Source: an uncultured Collinsella sp.
GTDB lineage: Bacteria; Actinomycetota; Coriobacteriia; Coriobacteriales; Coriobacteriaceae
Assembly (NCBI GenBank): GCA_902494625.1
Contig: CABUUB010000062.1
Span: 1-10,199 of the forward strand
Length of the DNA: 10,199 nt
Direction: 5' to 3'
The notes under the pieces: generated by a model
Database searches by the model: none
Seen by the model: only the letters and a program-made list of their open reading frames with translations
Told to the model about the DNA's origin: nothing
Position numbers and translations under genes: made by a program
Shown here: positions 1 to 5,803 of the stretch, piece by piece
Position numbering within the stretch: position 1 is the first letter of the stretch
Layout: every line of letters starts with the position of its first letter

Positions 1-121
1 CATCGACCTGGTGATTCCGCACGGTATTGGCCGCTGCAGCATCGACCGCACGTCCCTTTCCACCTTCCATGATTTAATTGCCGAGGGCCTCGGCCAGAAG
101 GGAGACGCATCCGTATGCTAG
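1..121 (+). CDS. aroB: 3-dehydroquinate synthase, C-terminal end (partial)
   Basis: Only the last 39 codons lie in the window, read from base 2 to a TAG at 119-121. The visible tail reads IDLVIPHGIGRC near its start, then ends in a short helix-like stretch (FHDLIAEGL). This fits the end of AroB, where a '[LIV]-V-[LI]-P-x-x-[IL]-G' strand precedes the last helix. AroB converts DAHP to 3-dehydroquinate using NAD+ and a divalent metal in the cytoplasm; its catalytic residues lie outside the window. The stop codon overlaps the start of aroA by 7 nt, which implies translational coupling. The identity rests mostly on this short tail and on the aro genes that follow. Confidence 0.75.
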   Translation, partial: IDLVIPHGIGRCSIDRTSLSTFHDLIAEGLGQKGDASVC

Positions 122-1434
122 CCCGCATCACCCCCTCCCCGCTCAAGGGCACCGTTCCCGCCATCGCATCCAAGTCGATGGCGCACCGCCTCATCATCTG
201 CGCTGCGCTCGCCAACGGCGAGACCCACGTCACTTGCAACACCACCTGCGCCGATATTGAGGCCACGGTGCGCTGCCTCACGGCGCTGGGTGCCCGCATC
301 GAGACCGTCGAGGATGGCTTCCAAGTCCATCCCACTATGAAAAGTATTGAGTTCGGCCTGCTCAAGGCACTTGCCGGCGGCACGCTCGACTGCGGCGAGA
401 GCGGCTCCACGCTCCGCTTTATGCTGCCCGTCGCCTGCGCGCTGGGAGCAGAGGCAACCTTTATAGGCCAGGGCCGCCTGGGCGCACGCCCCCTCTCCCC
501 GCTTTCCGACGAGATCATTGCCGCCGGCTGCGACCTGCAGGGTCTGGGCGGTTTTCCGCTCAAGACGAGCGGACGCATGCGCCCGGGCACCTTTGTGCTG
601 CCGGGCAACGTGAGCTCGCAGTACATCTCGGGCCTGCTGCTGGCAGCCCCGCTGCTGGCCCAGCCCTCCTGCGTGCAGGTGACCGGCCTCATTGAGAGCC
701 GCCCCTACATCAACCTGACGATCCAGGCCATGAAGGCCTTTGGCGTCGAGGTCAACGTCGAGCGTATTCCCGCCCGGGACGGCCAGCGCGAGGTCACGAA
801 CTTCCGCGTGAGCAGTGGCTCGTATCGCACGCCCGGCAGCATGGCCGTCGAGGGTGACTGGTCCAACGCTGCCTTTTGGCTGTGTGCCGGCGCTATCGGC
901 ACCGACCCCATCACCGTCGAGGGTGTGTCCCTGAGCTCCGCACAGGGCGACCGCAACGTGCTCGCCGCGCTTTCGCGCTTTGGCGCCCGCATCGTGCGTT
1001 CCACCAACGCCGCCACCGTGCAGTCCGACAAGCTCGCCGGCTTTGAGATGAGCGCCCACGACATTCCCGACCTCGTGCCCGTTATCTCGGCCGTGGCCTC
1101 CCTGGCACAGGGCCGCACCTTTATCCGCGATTGCGCCCGTCTGCGTATCAAGGAATCCGACCGCCTGGTCACCACCACCCGCGAGCTCACCGCGCTGGGC
1201 GCGCAGGTGCGTATTGCCGGCGACGACCTTATCATCAAGGGCGTCGATGCCTTCACCGGCGGTGAGGTCGATTCGCACAACGACCACCGCATCGCCATGA
1301 TGGCAGCCATCGCCGCGAGCCGCGCCACCGGCGAGGTCGTGATCCACGGCGCCGAGGCCGTCAACAAGTCCTATCCCGATTTCTTCGACCACTACCGCCT
1401 GCTGGGCGGCAAGGTCACACTCGAGGAGGAATAG
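115..1434 (+). CDS. aroA: 3-phosphoshikimate 1-carboxyvinyltransferase (EPSP synthase)
   Basis: Encodes 439 aa, normal for the family (about 420-450). The cytoplasmic enzyme joins PEP to shikimate-3-phosphate, the penultimate step to chorismate. Visible motifs in order: S19-K20-S21 with H24-R25 (substrate binding); G94-E-S-G-S-T-L-R101 (PEP loop); S167-S168-Q169 (shikimate-3-phosphate contacts); D319 in DIPDLVPV, matching the E. coli catalytic Asp313; R344-I-K-E347-S-D-R350; N389-D-H-R392; and K418 in VNKSYPDFF. All the usual catalytic positions are therefore present. The ATG at 115 is preceded by AGAAGGGAG (96-104) and lies inside the end of aroB. The stop is followed after one base by aroC. 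The PEP loop is of the ESGSTLRF type seen in Gram-positives rather than the NAGTAMRP type of E. coli. Confidence 0.97.
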   Translation: MLARITPSPLKGTVPAIASKSMAHRLIICAALANGETHVTCNTTCADIEATVRCLTALGARIETVEDGFQVHPTMKSIEFGLLKALAGGTLDCGESGSTLRFMLPVACALGAEATFIGQGRLGARPLSPLSDEIIAAGCDLQGLGGFPLKTSGRMRPGTFVLPGNVSSQYISGLLLAAPLLAQPSCVQVTGLIESRPYINLTIQAMKAFGVEVNVERIPARDGQREVTNFRVSSGSYRTPGSMAVEGDWSNAAFWLCAGAIGTDPITVEGVSLSSAQGDRNVLAALSRFGARIVRSTNAATVQSDKLAGFEMSAHDIPDLVPVISAVASLAQGRTFIRDCARLRIKESDRLVTTTRELTALGAQVRIAGDDLIIKGVDAFTGGEVDSHNDHRIAMMAAIAASRATGEVVIHGAEAVNKSYPDFFDHYRLLGGKVTLEEE

Positions 1435-1435
1435 C

Positions 1436-2533
1436 ATGGCCTCGACCTTTGGCAACGTCTTGCACTTAAGCATCTTCGGTCAATCGCACTCCCCCGCTAT
1501 CGGCTGCTCGCTCGATGGCATCCCGGCGGGCATCGCCGTGGACCAGGAGAAGCTGCAGGCCTTCCTCGACCGTCGCGCCCCCGGACGCGACGAGACCGCG
1601 ACCAAACGACGCGAGGCTGACGCAGCCCACATCATCGCCGGTGTTGTCGATGGACATACCACCGGCGCGCCCATCGCCGCGATTATCGAGAACACCAACA
1701 CGCGCTCCAAGGATTACTCCGAGCTGCGCCGCAAGCCCCGTCCGGGACATGCCGATTACCCGGCGCGTGTGAAGTATCACAACATGCACGATGTCGCTGG
1801 TGGCGGGCATTTCTCCGGCCGCCTAACGGCACCCTTATGCATCGCCGGCGGCATTGCGCTGCAGGCACTCGAGGCCCGCGGCATTCAGGTCATGGCGCAC
1901 GTCGCGCAGATCGGCGGCATCTCCGACCTGCCGATGGACGATATGGTCTATCGCGAGGCCGACCGCAAGGCGATCCTTACGAACGATCTGCCGTGCATTG
2001 ACGCCGCCGCAGCCGGCCGCATGCGCGAGGAGATCCTAGCCGCGCGCGACGAACTCGACAGCATTGGCGGCATCGTGGAGTGCGGCATTTACGGGCTTCC
2101 CGCGGGCATCGGCGACCCCATGTTTGACGGCATCGAGAACCGCATCGCTCAAATCGCGTTCGGGATTCCCGCCGTAAAGGGCGTGGAGTTTGGCATGGGC
2201 TTTGCCGTGGCCGCCATGCGCGGCAGCGAGAACAACGATCCGTATCGCATCGATGTCGAGACCGGCGAGATCGAGGTCGAGTCCAACAACGCCGGCGGCA
2301 TCCTGGGCGGTATTTCGACCGGCGCGCCCGTCATGTGGCGCATGGCCGTAAAGCCGACGCCCTCGATTGGCCGTGAGCAGCAAACGGTGGACATGGACGC
2401 TATGGAAAATGCCGAGCTCTCGGTCCACGGCCGCCACGATCCCTGCATCGTCCCGCGCGCCGTACCCGTAGCCGAGGCAGCCGCCGCCCTCGCGATTTGG
2501 GACGCCCTCCTCGAGGACGCAGGCCAGCTCTAA
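1436..2533 (+). CDS. aroC: Chorismate synthase
   Basis: Encodes 365 aa, within the usual range (about 350-400). The enzyme uses reduced FMN to eliminate phosphate from EPSP, giving chorismate. Motifs in order: F14-G-Q-S-H18 (first catalytic His region), RRAPGRDETAT with following RREAD near residues 47-62 (phosphate/FMN loop), R102-P-G-H105-A-D-Y108, G122-G-G-H125-F-S-G-R129, and the C-terminal GRHDPCIVPRAVPV block. The 'GGGHFSGRLTAPL' form resembles clostridial rather than enterobacterial AroC (GGGRSSARET). The first signature deviates from the common G-E-S-H-G: here it is G-Q-S-H-S. The ATG is 1 nt after the aroA stop, with GAGGAGGA at 1423-1430 as ribosome binding site, so the two are co-translated. 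Downstream there are 136 nt holding two inverted repeats before pheA. Confidence 0.97.
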   Translation: MASTFGNVLHLSIFGQSHSPAIGCSLDGIPAGIAVDQEKLQAFLDRRAPGRDETATKRREADAAHIIAGVVDGHTTGAPIAAIIENTNTRSKDYSELRRKPRPGHADYPARVKYHNMHDVAGGGHFSGRLTAPLCIAGGIALQALEARGIQVMAHVAQIGGISDLPMDDMVYREADRKAILTNDLPCIDAAAAGRMREEILAARDELDSIGGIVECGIYGLPAGIGDPMFDGIENRIAQIAFGIPAVKGVEFGMGFAVAAMRGSENNDPYRIDVETGEIEVESNNAGGILGGISTGAPVMWRMAVKPTPSIGREQQTVDMDAMENAELSVHGRHDPCIVPRAVPVAEAAAALAIWDALLEDAGQL

Positions 2534-2540
2534 AAATCTC

Positions 2541-2562
2541 TGGGGGCCAACTCCGGCCCCCA
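2541..2562 (+). other. GC-rich hairpin just after aroC
   Basis: A perfect 8-bp inverted repeat, TGGGGGCC then ggccccca, with a 6-nt loop (AACTCC), starts 7 nt after the aroC stop. The stem is strong, but no U-run follows directly; the nearest T-run is at 2577-2581, inside the next element. It could be a degenerate terminator or a 3'-end stabilising hairpin. Because pheA continues on the same strand, it may reduce rather than stop transcription. Function is inferred only. Confidence 0.4.
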
Positions 2563-2572
2563 CGCCCACCCA

Positions 2573-2648
2573 GTGATTTTTCTGGGACGGGGATTAAAAA
2601 ATCATTAAGTACACAATGATTTTTTAATCCCCGTCCCAGAAAAATCAC
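2573..2648. repeat. 76-bp palindromic element, perfect 34-bp arms
   Basis: The left arm (2573-2606) and right arm (2615-2648) are exact reverse complements over 34 nt, with an 8-nt loop AAGTACAC. The arms contain GTGATTTTTC, then GGGACGGGGA (2584-2593), then an A6 tract. The element fills most of the aroC-pheA gap and ends 21 nt before the pheA ATG, leaving the ribosome binding site outside the stem. No U-run follows it on either strand, so it is not a standard terminator. The perfect symmetry and the GGGAC core shared with the element at 5069-5109 suggest a REP/MITE-like mobile repeat. No coding capacity is present. Confidence 0.85.
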
Positions 2649-2669
2649 CGAAACGTGAAAGGGGTCCCT

Positions 2670-3815
2670 ATGGACCTTGCTGACATCCGCCAGGCCATCG
2701 ATGGCATCGACACCACGCTCCTCAACAGCTTTGTCGAGCGCATGGACATTGCCACCGAGGTCGCCAAATCAAAGATCGAGATGGGCAAGGCCGTCTTTGA
2801 CCCCGCCCGCGAGCGGTCCAAACTCAACAACCTCGCCAGCCGCGCGCCCGAGCGCTACGAGGCCCAAACTATCACCCTGTTCCGTCTCCTCATGAGCATG
2901 AGCAAGGCCGAGCAGCAGCGCTACATCAACGAGCTCAAGGGCATCACGGTGTCGCAAAAGGCCCATGCCACGGCCACAGCCTTTGACATGCCCTTCCCTC
3001 AAACGGCTTCCGTCGCCTGCCAGGGCGTGGAAGGTGCCTATAGCCAGATCGCCGCGTGCAAACTCTTCGACGTGCCCGACATCGCGTTCTTCGAGACCTT
3101 CGAGGGCGTCATGCGTGCCGTGCGCGACGGCTTCTGCGAGTTTGGTGTGCTGCCCATCGAGAACTCCACCGCCGGCTCGGTCAACGCCGTCTACGACCTG
3201 CTCGCCCAGTTCGACTTCCACATCGTGCGTTCGCTGCGCCTCAAGATCGACCATAACCTGCTTGTCAAACCCGGCACCAAGCTCGCGGACATACGCGAGG
3301 TCTACAGTCACGGTCAGGCCATCGCGCAGTGCGCTAGCTTTATCGAGGCCCACGGTCTGCACGCCACCAAGTACCCCAACACCGCCATGTCGGCCGAGAT
3401 GGTCGCCAACTCCGAACGCACCGACGTCGCCGCCATCGCCTCGCGCAGCTGTGCCACGCTGTATGGCCTGGAGGTGCTGGAGCCCAACATTCAGGACTCG
3501 GACAACAACTACACGCGCTTTGTCGTCATCAGCCGCGAGCCGCGCGTTTATCCCGGTGCCAACCGTACCTCGCTCATGATCACCACGGCCAATGAGCCGG
3601 GCGCCCTCTACCGCGTGCTCGAGCGCTTCTATGCGCTCAACATCAACCTCATCAAGCTCGAGAGCCGCCCCATCCCCGGGCACGACTTTGAGTTTATGTT
3701 CTACTTTGACCTGGACTGCCCCTTTGGTAGCAAGGCCCTCGACGACCTGCTCGACTCGATCGACGACGTGTGCGAGAGTTTCACCTACTTTGGCAGCTAC
3801 ACGGAGGTGCTCTAG
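2670..3815 (+). CDS. pheA: Bifunctional chorismate mutase / prephenate dehydratase (P-protein)
   Basis: Encodes 381 aa (E. coli PheA is 386). The enzyme converts chorismate to prephenate and then to phenylpyruvate, committing flux to phenylalanine. An AroQ-type chorismate mutase domain covers about residues 1-90. Residues R7, R24, K35, D44, R47 and E48 align with E. coli R11, R28, K39, D48, R51 and E52. The dehydratase domain (about 110-290) shows QGVEGAYS, LPIENSTAGSV, YSHGQAIAQC and NNYTRF. A C-terminal ACT domain (about 298-375) has EPGALYRV and ESRP, the phenylalanine-binding motifs, so feedback inhibition by Phe is expected. The ATG at 2670 is preferred over an in-frame GTG at 2655, because AAAGGGG (2658-2664) sits 5 nt before the ATG and no such site precedes the GTG. 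The stop abuts the aroEK ATG with no gap. Confidence 0.95.
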   Translation: MDLADIRQAIDGIDTTLLNSFVERMDIATEVAKSKIEMGKAVFDPARERSKLNNLASRAPERYEAQTITLFRLLMSMSKAEQQRYINELKGITVSQKAHATATAFDMPFPQTASVACQGVEGAYSQIAACKLFDVPDIAFFETFEGVMRAVRDGFCEFGVLPIENSTAGSVNAVYDLLAQFDFHIVRSLRLKIDHNLLVKPGTKLADIREVYSHGQAIAQCASFIEAHGLHATKYPNTAMSAEMVANSERTDVAAIASRSCATLYGLEVLEPNIQDSDNNYTRFVVISREPRVYPGANRTSLMITTANEPGALYRVLERFYALNINLIKLESRPIPGHDFEFMFYFDLDCPFGSKALDDLLDSIDDVCESFTYFGSYTEVL

Positions 3816-5066
3816 ATGACCGATACCGCCGCAACCCGCCCCTACGGCGTGCTGGGCCGCGTGCTGGGCCACAGCTACACCCCAACCATCTACAAAGAGC
3901 TCGCTGGGCTTGAGTACGTGCGATTTGAGCGCGAGCCCGAGGACCTCGCGGCCTTTATGACGGGCGACGAGTGGGAGGGCACCAACGTGACCATCCCCTA
4001 CAAGCGCGCCGTCATGGAATACCTGGACGAGCTGAGTCCGTTGGCCGAGCGTATGGGCAACGTCAACACCATCACGCGCCTGCCCGACGGCCGCCTGCGC
4101 GGCGACAACACCGACTACTTTGGTTTTCAGTGCTTGGTCGAGGAGCTGGGTGTGGAAATTGCCGGCAAGAAGGTCCTTGTGCTCGGAGCCACTGGTGGCG
4201 CCGGCACCACGGCAAGTATGGTGCTGGGAGACCTGGGCGCCATCGTCGTACCCGTGGGTCGCACGAGCGAGGTCAACTACGGCAACATCGCGCAGCAGTC
4301 CGACGCCGCCCTGCTCGTCAACTGCACGCCTGCCGGCATGTTCCCCCACTGCCCCGACGCGCCTTGCACACTCGAAGGGCTCGATGCGCTCGAGGGCGTT
4401 ATCGACATTGTTTACAACCCCGCCCGCACGGGCCTGATGCTCGAGGCCGAGCGCCGCGGCATCCCCTGCATCGGCGGCCTACTGATGCTCGTGGCCCAAG
4501 CGGCACAGGCCGTCGAGCGCTATACCGGCCAAGTCACCCCGCGCAAGCGCATCTTAGACGTAACGGAGCGTCTGTCCCGCCGCGAACAAAACATCGCGCT
4601 GATCGGCATGCCGGGTTCGGGAAAGACCCGCGTGGGTGAGCAGATCGCCCAGCTCACGGGCCGCGAGCACATCGACTTGGATCGCGCGCTCGAGGAGCGT
4701 CTGGGCATGCCCTGTGCCGACTTTATCGTCGAGCGCGGCGAGGCGGCCTTCCGCGAACAGGAGACGGCTGCGCTGGCCGACATCTCCAAGCGCAGCGGCC
4801 TGGTGCTCTCCACCGGCGGCGGCGTGGTCACACGCGACGAGAACTACCCGCTGCTGCACCAGAACAGCCAGATTGTGATGCTCAACCGCAAGCTCGACGA
4901 GCTCGCCCACAAGGGCCGCCCCATAACCGCGCGCGACGGGATCGATAAGCTGGCCAAGCAGCGCATGCCACGCTACCGCGCCTGGGCCGACTACATCATC
5001 GACTCACGCGATTGCGCCGCCAACACCGCCCAAGCCCTCCTCGACACCCTCCCATCCGCTCTCTAA
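3816..5066 (+). CDS. aroE/aroK: Fused shikimate dehydrogenase - shikimate kinase
   Basis: Encodes 416 aa joining two consecutive activities of the shikimate pathway: NADPH-dependent reduction of 3-dehydroshikimate, then ATP-dependent phosphorylation of shikimate. The AroE domain (about 10-240) shows G18-H-S-Y-T-P23 (shikimate binding), G55-TNVTIPYK63 with catalytic Lys63, GDNTD100 with catalytic Asp100, the dinucleotide motif G124-ATGGAG130, NCTPAGM and a C-terminal GGLLMLVAQA. A short linker (about 241-257) leads to the AroK domain, with Walker A G264-MPGSGKT271, D287-L-D289, F312-R-E, G334-G-G336, lid R368-P and a late Arg/Tyr block near 383-393. Each domain has its full motif set, so both should be active. 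ATG directly follows the pheA stop; GGAGGT (3803-3808) lies 7 nt before it. No frame break separates the domains. Confidence 0.95.
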   Translation: MTDTAATRPYGVLGRVLGHSYTPTIYKELAGLEYVRFEREPEDLAAFMTGDEWEGTNVTIPYKRAVMEYLDELSPLAERMGNVNTITRLPDGRLRGDNTDYFGFQCLVEELGVEIAGKKVLVLGATGGAGTTASMVLGDLGAIVVPVGRTSEVNYGNIAQQSDAALLVNCTPAGMFPHCPDAPCTLEGLDALEGVIDIVYNPARTGLMLEAERRGIPCIGGLLMLVAQAAQAVERYTGQVTPRKRILDVTERLSRREQNIALIGMPGSGKTRVGEQIAQLTGREHIDLDRALEERLGMPCADFIVERGEAAFREQETAALADISKRSGLVLSTGGGVVTRDENYPLLHQNSQIVMLNRKLDELAHKGRPITARDGIDKLAKQRMPRYRAWADYIIDSRDCAANTAQALLDTLPSAL

Positions 5067-5068
5067 CC

Positions 5069-5109
5069 AAAACCACCACAAAGGGGACAGGCACCTTTGT
5101 GGTGGTTTT
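5069..5109. repeat. 41-bp palindromic element, perfect 16-bp arms
   Basis: The left arm (5069-5084, AAAACCACCACAAAGG) and right arm (5094-5109) are exact reverse complements, with a 9-nt loop GGACAGGCA. The element begins 3 nt after the aroEK stop and occupies most of the 64-nt gap before aroQ. GGGACAGGCA (5084-5093) matches GGGACGGGGA of the element at 2573-2648 in 8 of 10 positions. The stem ends in TTTT, so it could weakly terminate or attenuate transcription on the + strand, but aroQ follows with its own ribosome binding site. It more likely belongs to a dispersed palindromic repeat family. Confidence 0.8.
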
Positions 5110-5130
5110 CCAACCGCAAAGGAAGCAACC

Positions 5131-5568
5131 ATGAAAGCACTCGTCATCAACGGCCCCAACCTCAACATGCTCGGCATTCGCGAGCCGGGCATCTATGGCA
5201 GTGACAACTACGACCGCCTGGTCCAGATCTGCCAGGAGGCAGGTGCCGCGCAGGGCTTCGACGAGGTCGAGGTCTTCCAGTCCAACCACGAGGGCAGCAT
5301 CGTCGACAAGATCCAGGAGGCCTACGGCAAGGTCGACGGCATCGTCATCAACCCGGCAGCCTACACGCACACCAGCGTGGCAATCCTTGACGCCCTCAAG
5401 GCCGTCGCCATCCCTGCCGTCGAGGTGCACATCAGCGCCGTAGAGACGCGCGAGGACTTCCGCCAGGTGAGCTACGCCCGTCTGGCCTGCTTCGCCACCA
5501 TCACCGGAGAGGGCCTGAAGGGCTACGCCCACGCGTTGGAGCTGCTGAAAGAGCATCTCGAAAAGTAA
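5131..5568 (+). CDS. aroQ: 3-dehydroquinate dehydratase, type II
   Basis: Encodes 145 aa, typical of the small dodecameric type II enzymes (about 140-150). It dehydrates 3-dehydroquinate to 3-dehydroshikimate, the step between AroB and AroE. The N-terminal signature NGPNLNMLGIREPGIYG holds N10, R17 and the catalytic Tyr22. QSNHEG (50-55), N74-PAAYTHTS (74-82) and EVHIS with catalytic His100 follow, then R107 and R111. An Ala (103) occupies the position after HIS that is usually Asn. AAAGGA (5118-5123) lies 7 nt before the ATG. It is the last gene of the aro operon here; transcription from the left meets a minus-strand terminator and tRNA. Confidence 0.96.
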   Translation: MKALVINGPNLNMLGIREPGIYGSDNYDRLVQICQEAGAAQGFDEVEVFQSNHEGSIVDKIQEAYGKVDGIVINPAAYTHTSVAILDALKAVAIPAVEVHISAVETREDFRQVSYARLACFATITGEGLKGYAHALELLKEHLEK

Positions 5569-5630
5569 AATGCCAACCCCAACAAACAGCAGCGGCTTGC
5601 TCGCGCTCGGCTCCAGCAACACACAAGATG

Positions 5631-5663
5631 AAAAAAGCCCAGACCACCAAGCGGTCTGGGCTT
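5631..5663 (-). terminator. Rho-independent terminator downstream of tRNA-Arg
   Basis: An 11-bp perfect stem (5635-5645 with 5653-5663) and 7-nt loop is followed on the minus strand by a run of six T (A6 on the + strand, 5631-5636, partly in the stem). That layout is a classical intrinsic terminator for the minus-strand tRNA, and probably for read-through from the ABC genes. On the + strand the downstream sequence is TTAATAAA, a weak U-tract, so it may also slow transcription leaving aroQ. Confidence 0.85.
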
Positions 5664-5672
5664 AATAAACGA

Positions 5673-5749
5673 TGGTGCTCCATGGCGGATTCGAACCGTC
5701 GACCTTGGGATTAGAAGTCCCCTGCTCTATCCAACTGAGCTAATGGAGC
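5673..5749 (-). tRNA. tRNA-Arg, anticodon TCT
   Basis: The minus strand folds as a 77-nt cloverleaf with encoded CCA. The acceptor GCTCCAT pairs fully with ATGGAGC, the discriminator is A, D-stem GCTC pairs with GAGC, the anticodon loop is CTTCTAA, and the T-loop is TTCGAAT. The anticodon TCT (5713-5715 on +) reads AGA and AGG. Two stem positions are unpaired: G-A at 27-43 and A-C at 50-64. It lies between the convergent aro operon and the minus-strand ABC exporter genes. Confidence 0.95.
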
Positions 5750-5795
5750 AAATAACCGCACGCCCAAGCAAGCACAAGCCTGTCAGGCGCAAGTA

Positions 5796-5801
5796 ATTAT
5801 A
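5796..5801 (-). promoter_or_regulatory. Candidate -10 box for tRNA-Arg
   Basis: A perfect TATAAT on the minus strand lies between the ATPase stop codon and the tRNA, 46 nt upstream of the tRNA 5' end. No good -35 hexamer is visible at 16-18 nt spacing, which would fall inside the 3' end of the ATPase gene. The assignment rests on the -10 match and position. Confidence 0.4.
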
Positions 5802-5803
5802 AC

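Noticed and set aside
118..1473. A 451-codon open frame on the minus strand opposite aroA
   Set aside because: Antisense shadow of a gene with all EPSP synthase motifs; its composition is low in complexity and matches no family I recognise.
2655..2669. GTG at 2655 as the pheA start
   Set aside because: No ribosome binding site precedes it, and the palindrome ends only 6 nt upstream. ATG 2670 has AAAGGGG at 5 nt and begins exactly at the chorismate mutase domain.
2769..4349. A 526-codon open frame on the minus strand across pheA and aroEK
   Set aside because: It lies wholly antisense to two conserved genes, is rich in V, G, A, H and D as expected from complementing GC-biased codons, and has no recognisable motif or ribosome binding site.
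5673..5749. tRNA-Arg as attachment site of an integrated island carrying the polysaccharide genes
   Set aside because: Integration normally targets the tRNA 3' end, which here faces the aro operon, not the polysaccharide genes. No integrase or direct repeat of the 3' end is visible.
5778..5788. GCCTGTCAGGC as a terminator for the ABC ATPase
   Set aside because: It is a near-perfect palindrome with a single central base, too tight for a hairpin loop, and no U-run follows on the minus strand.
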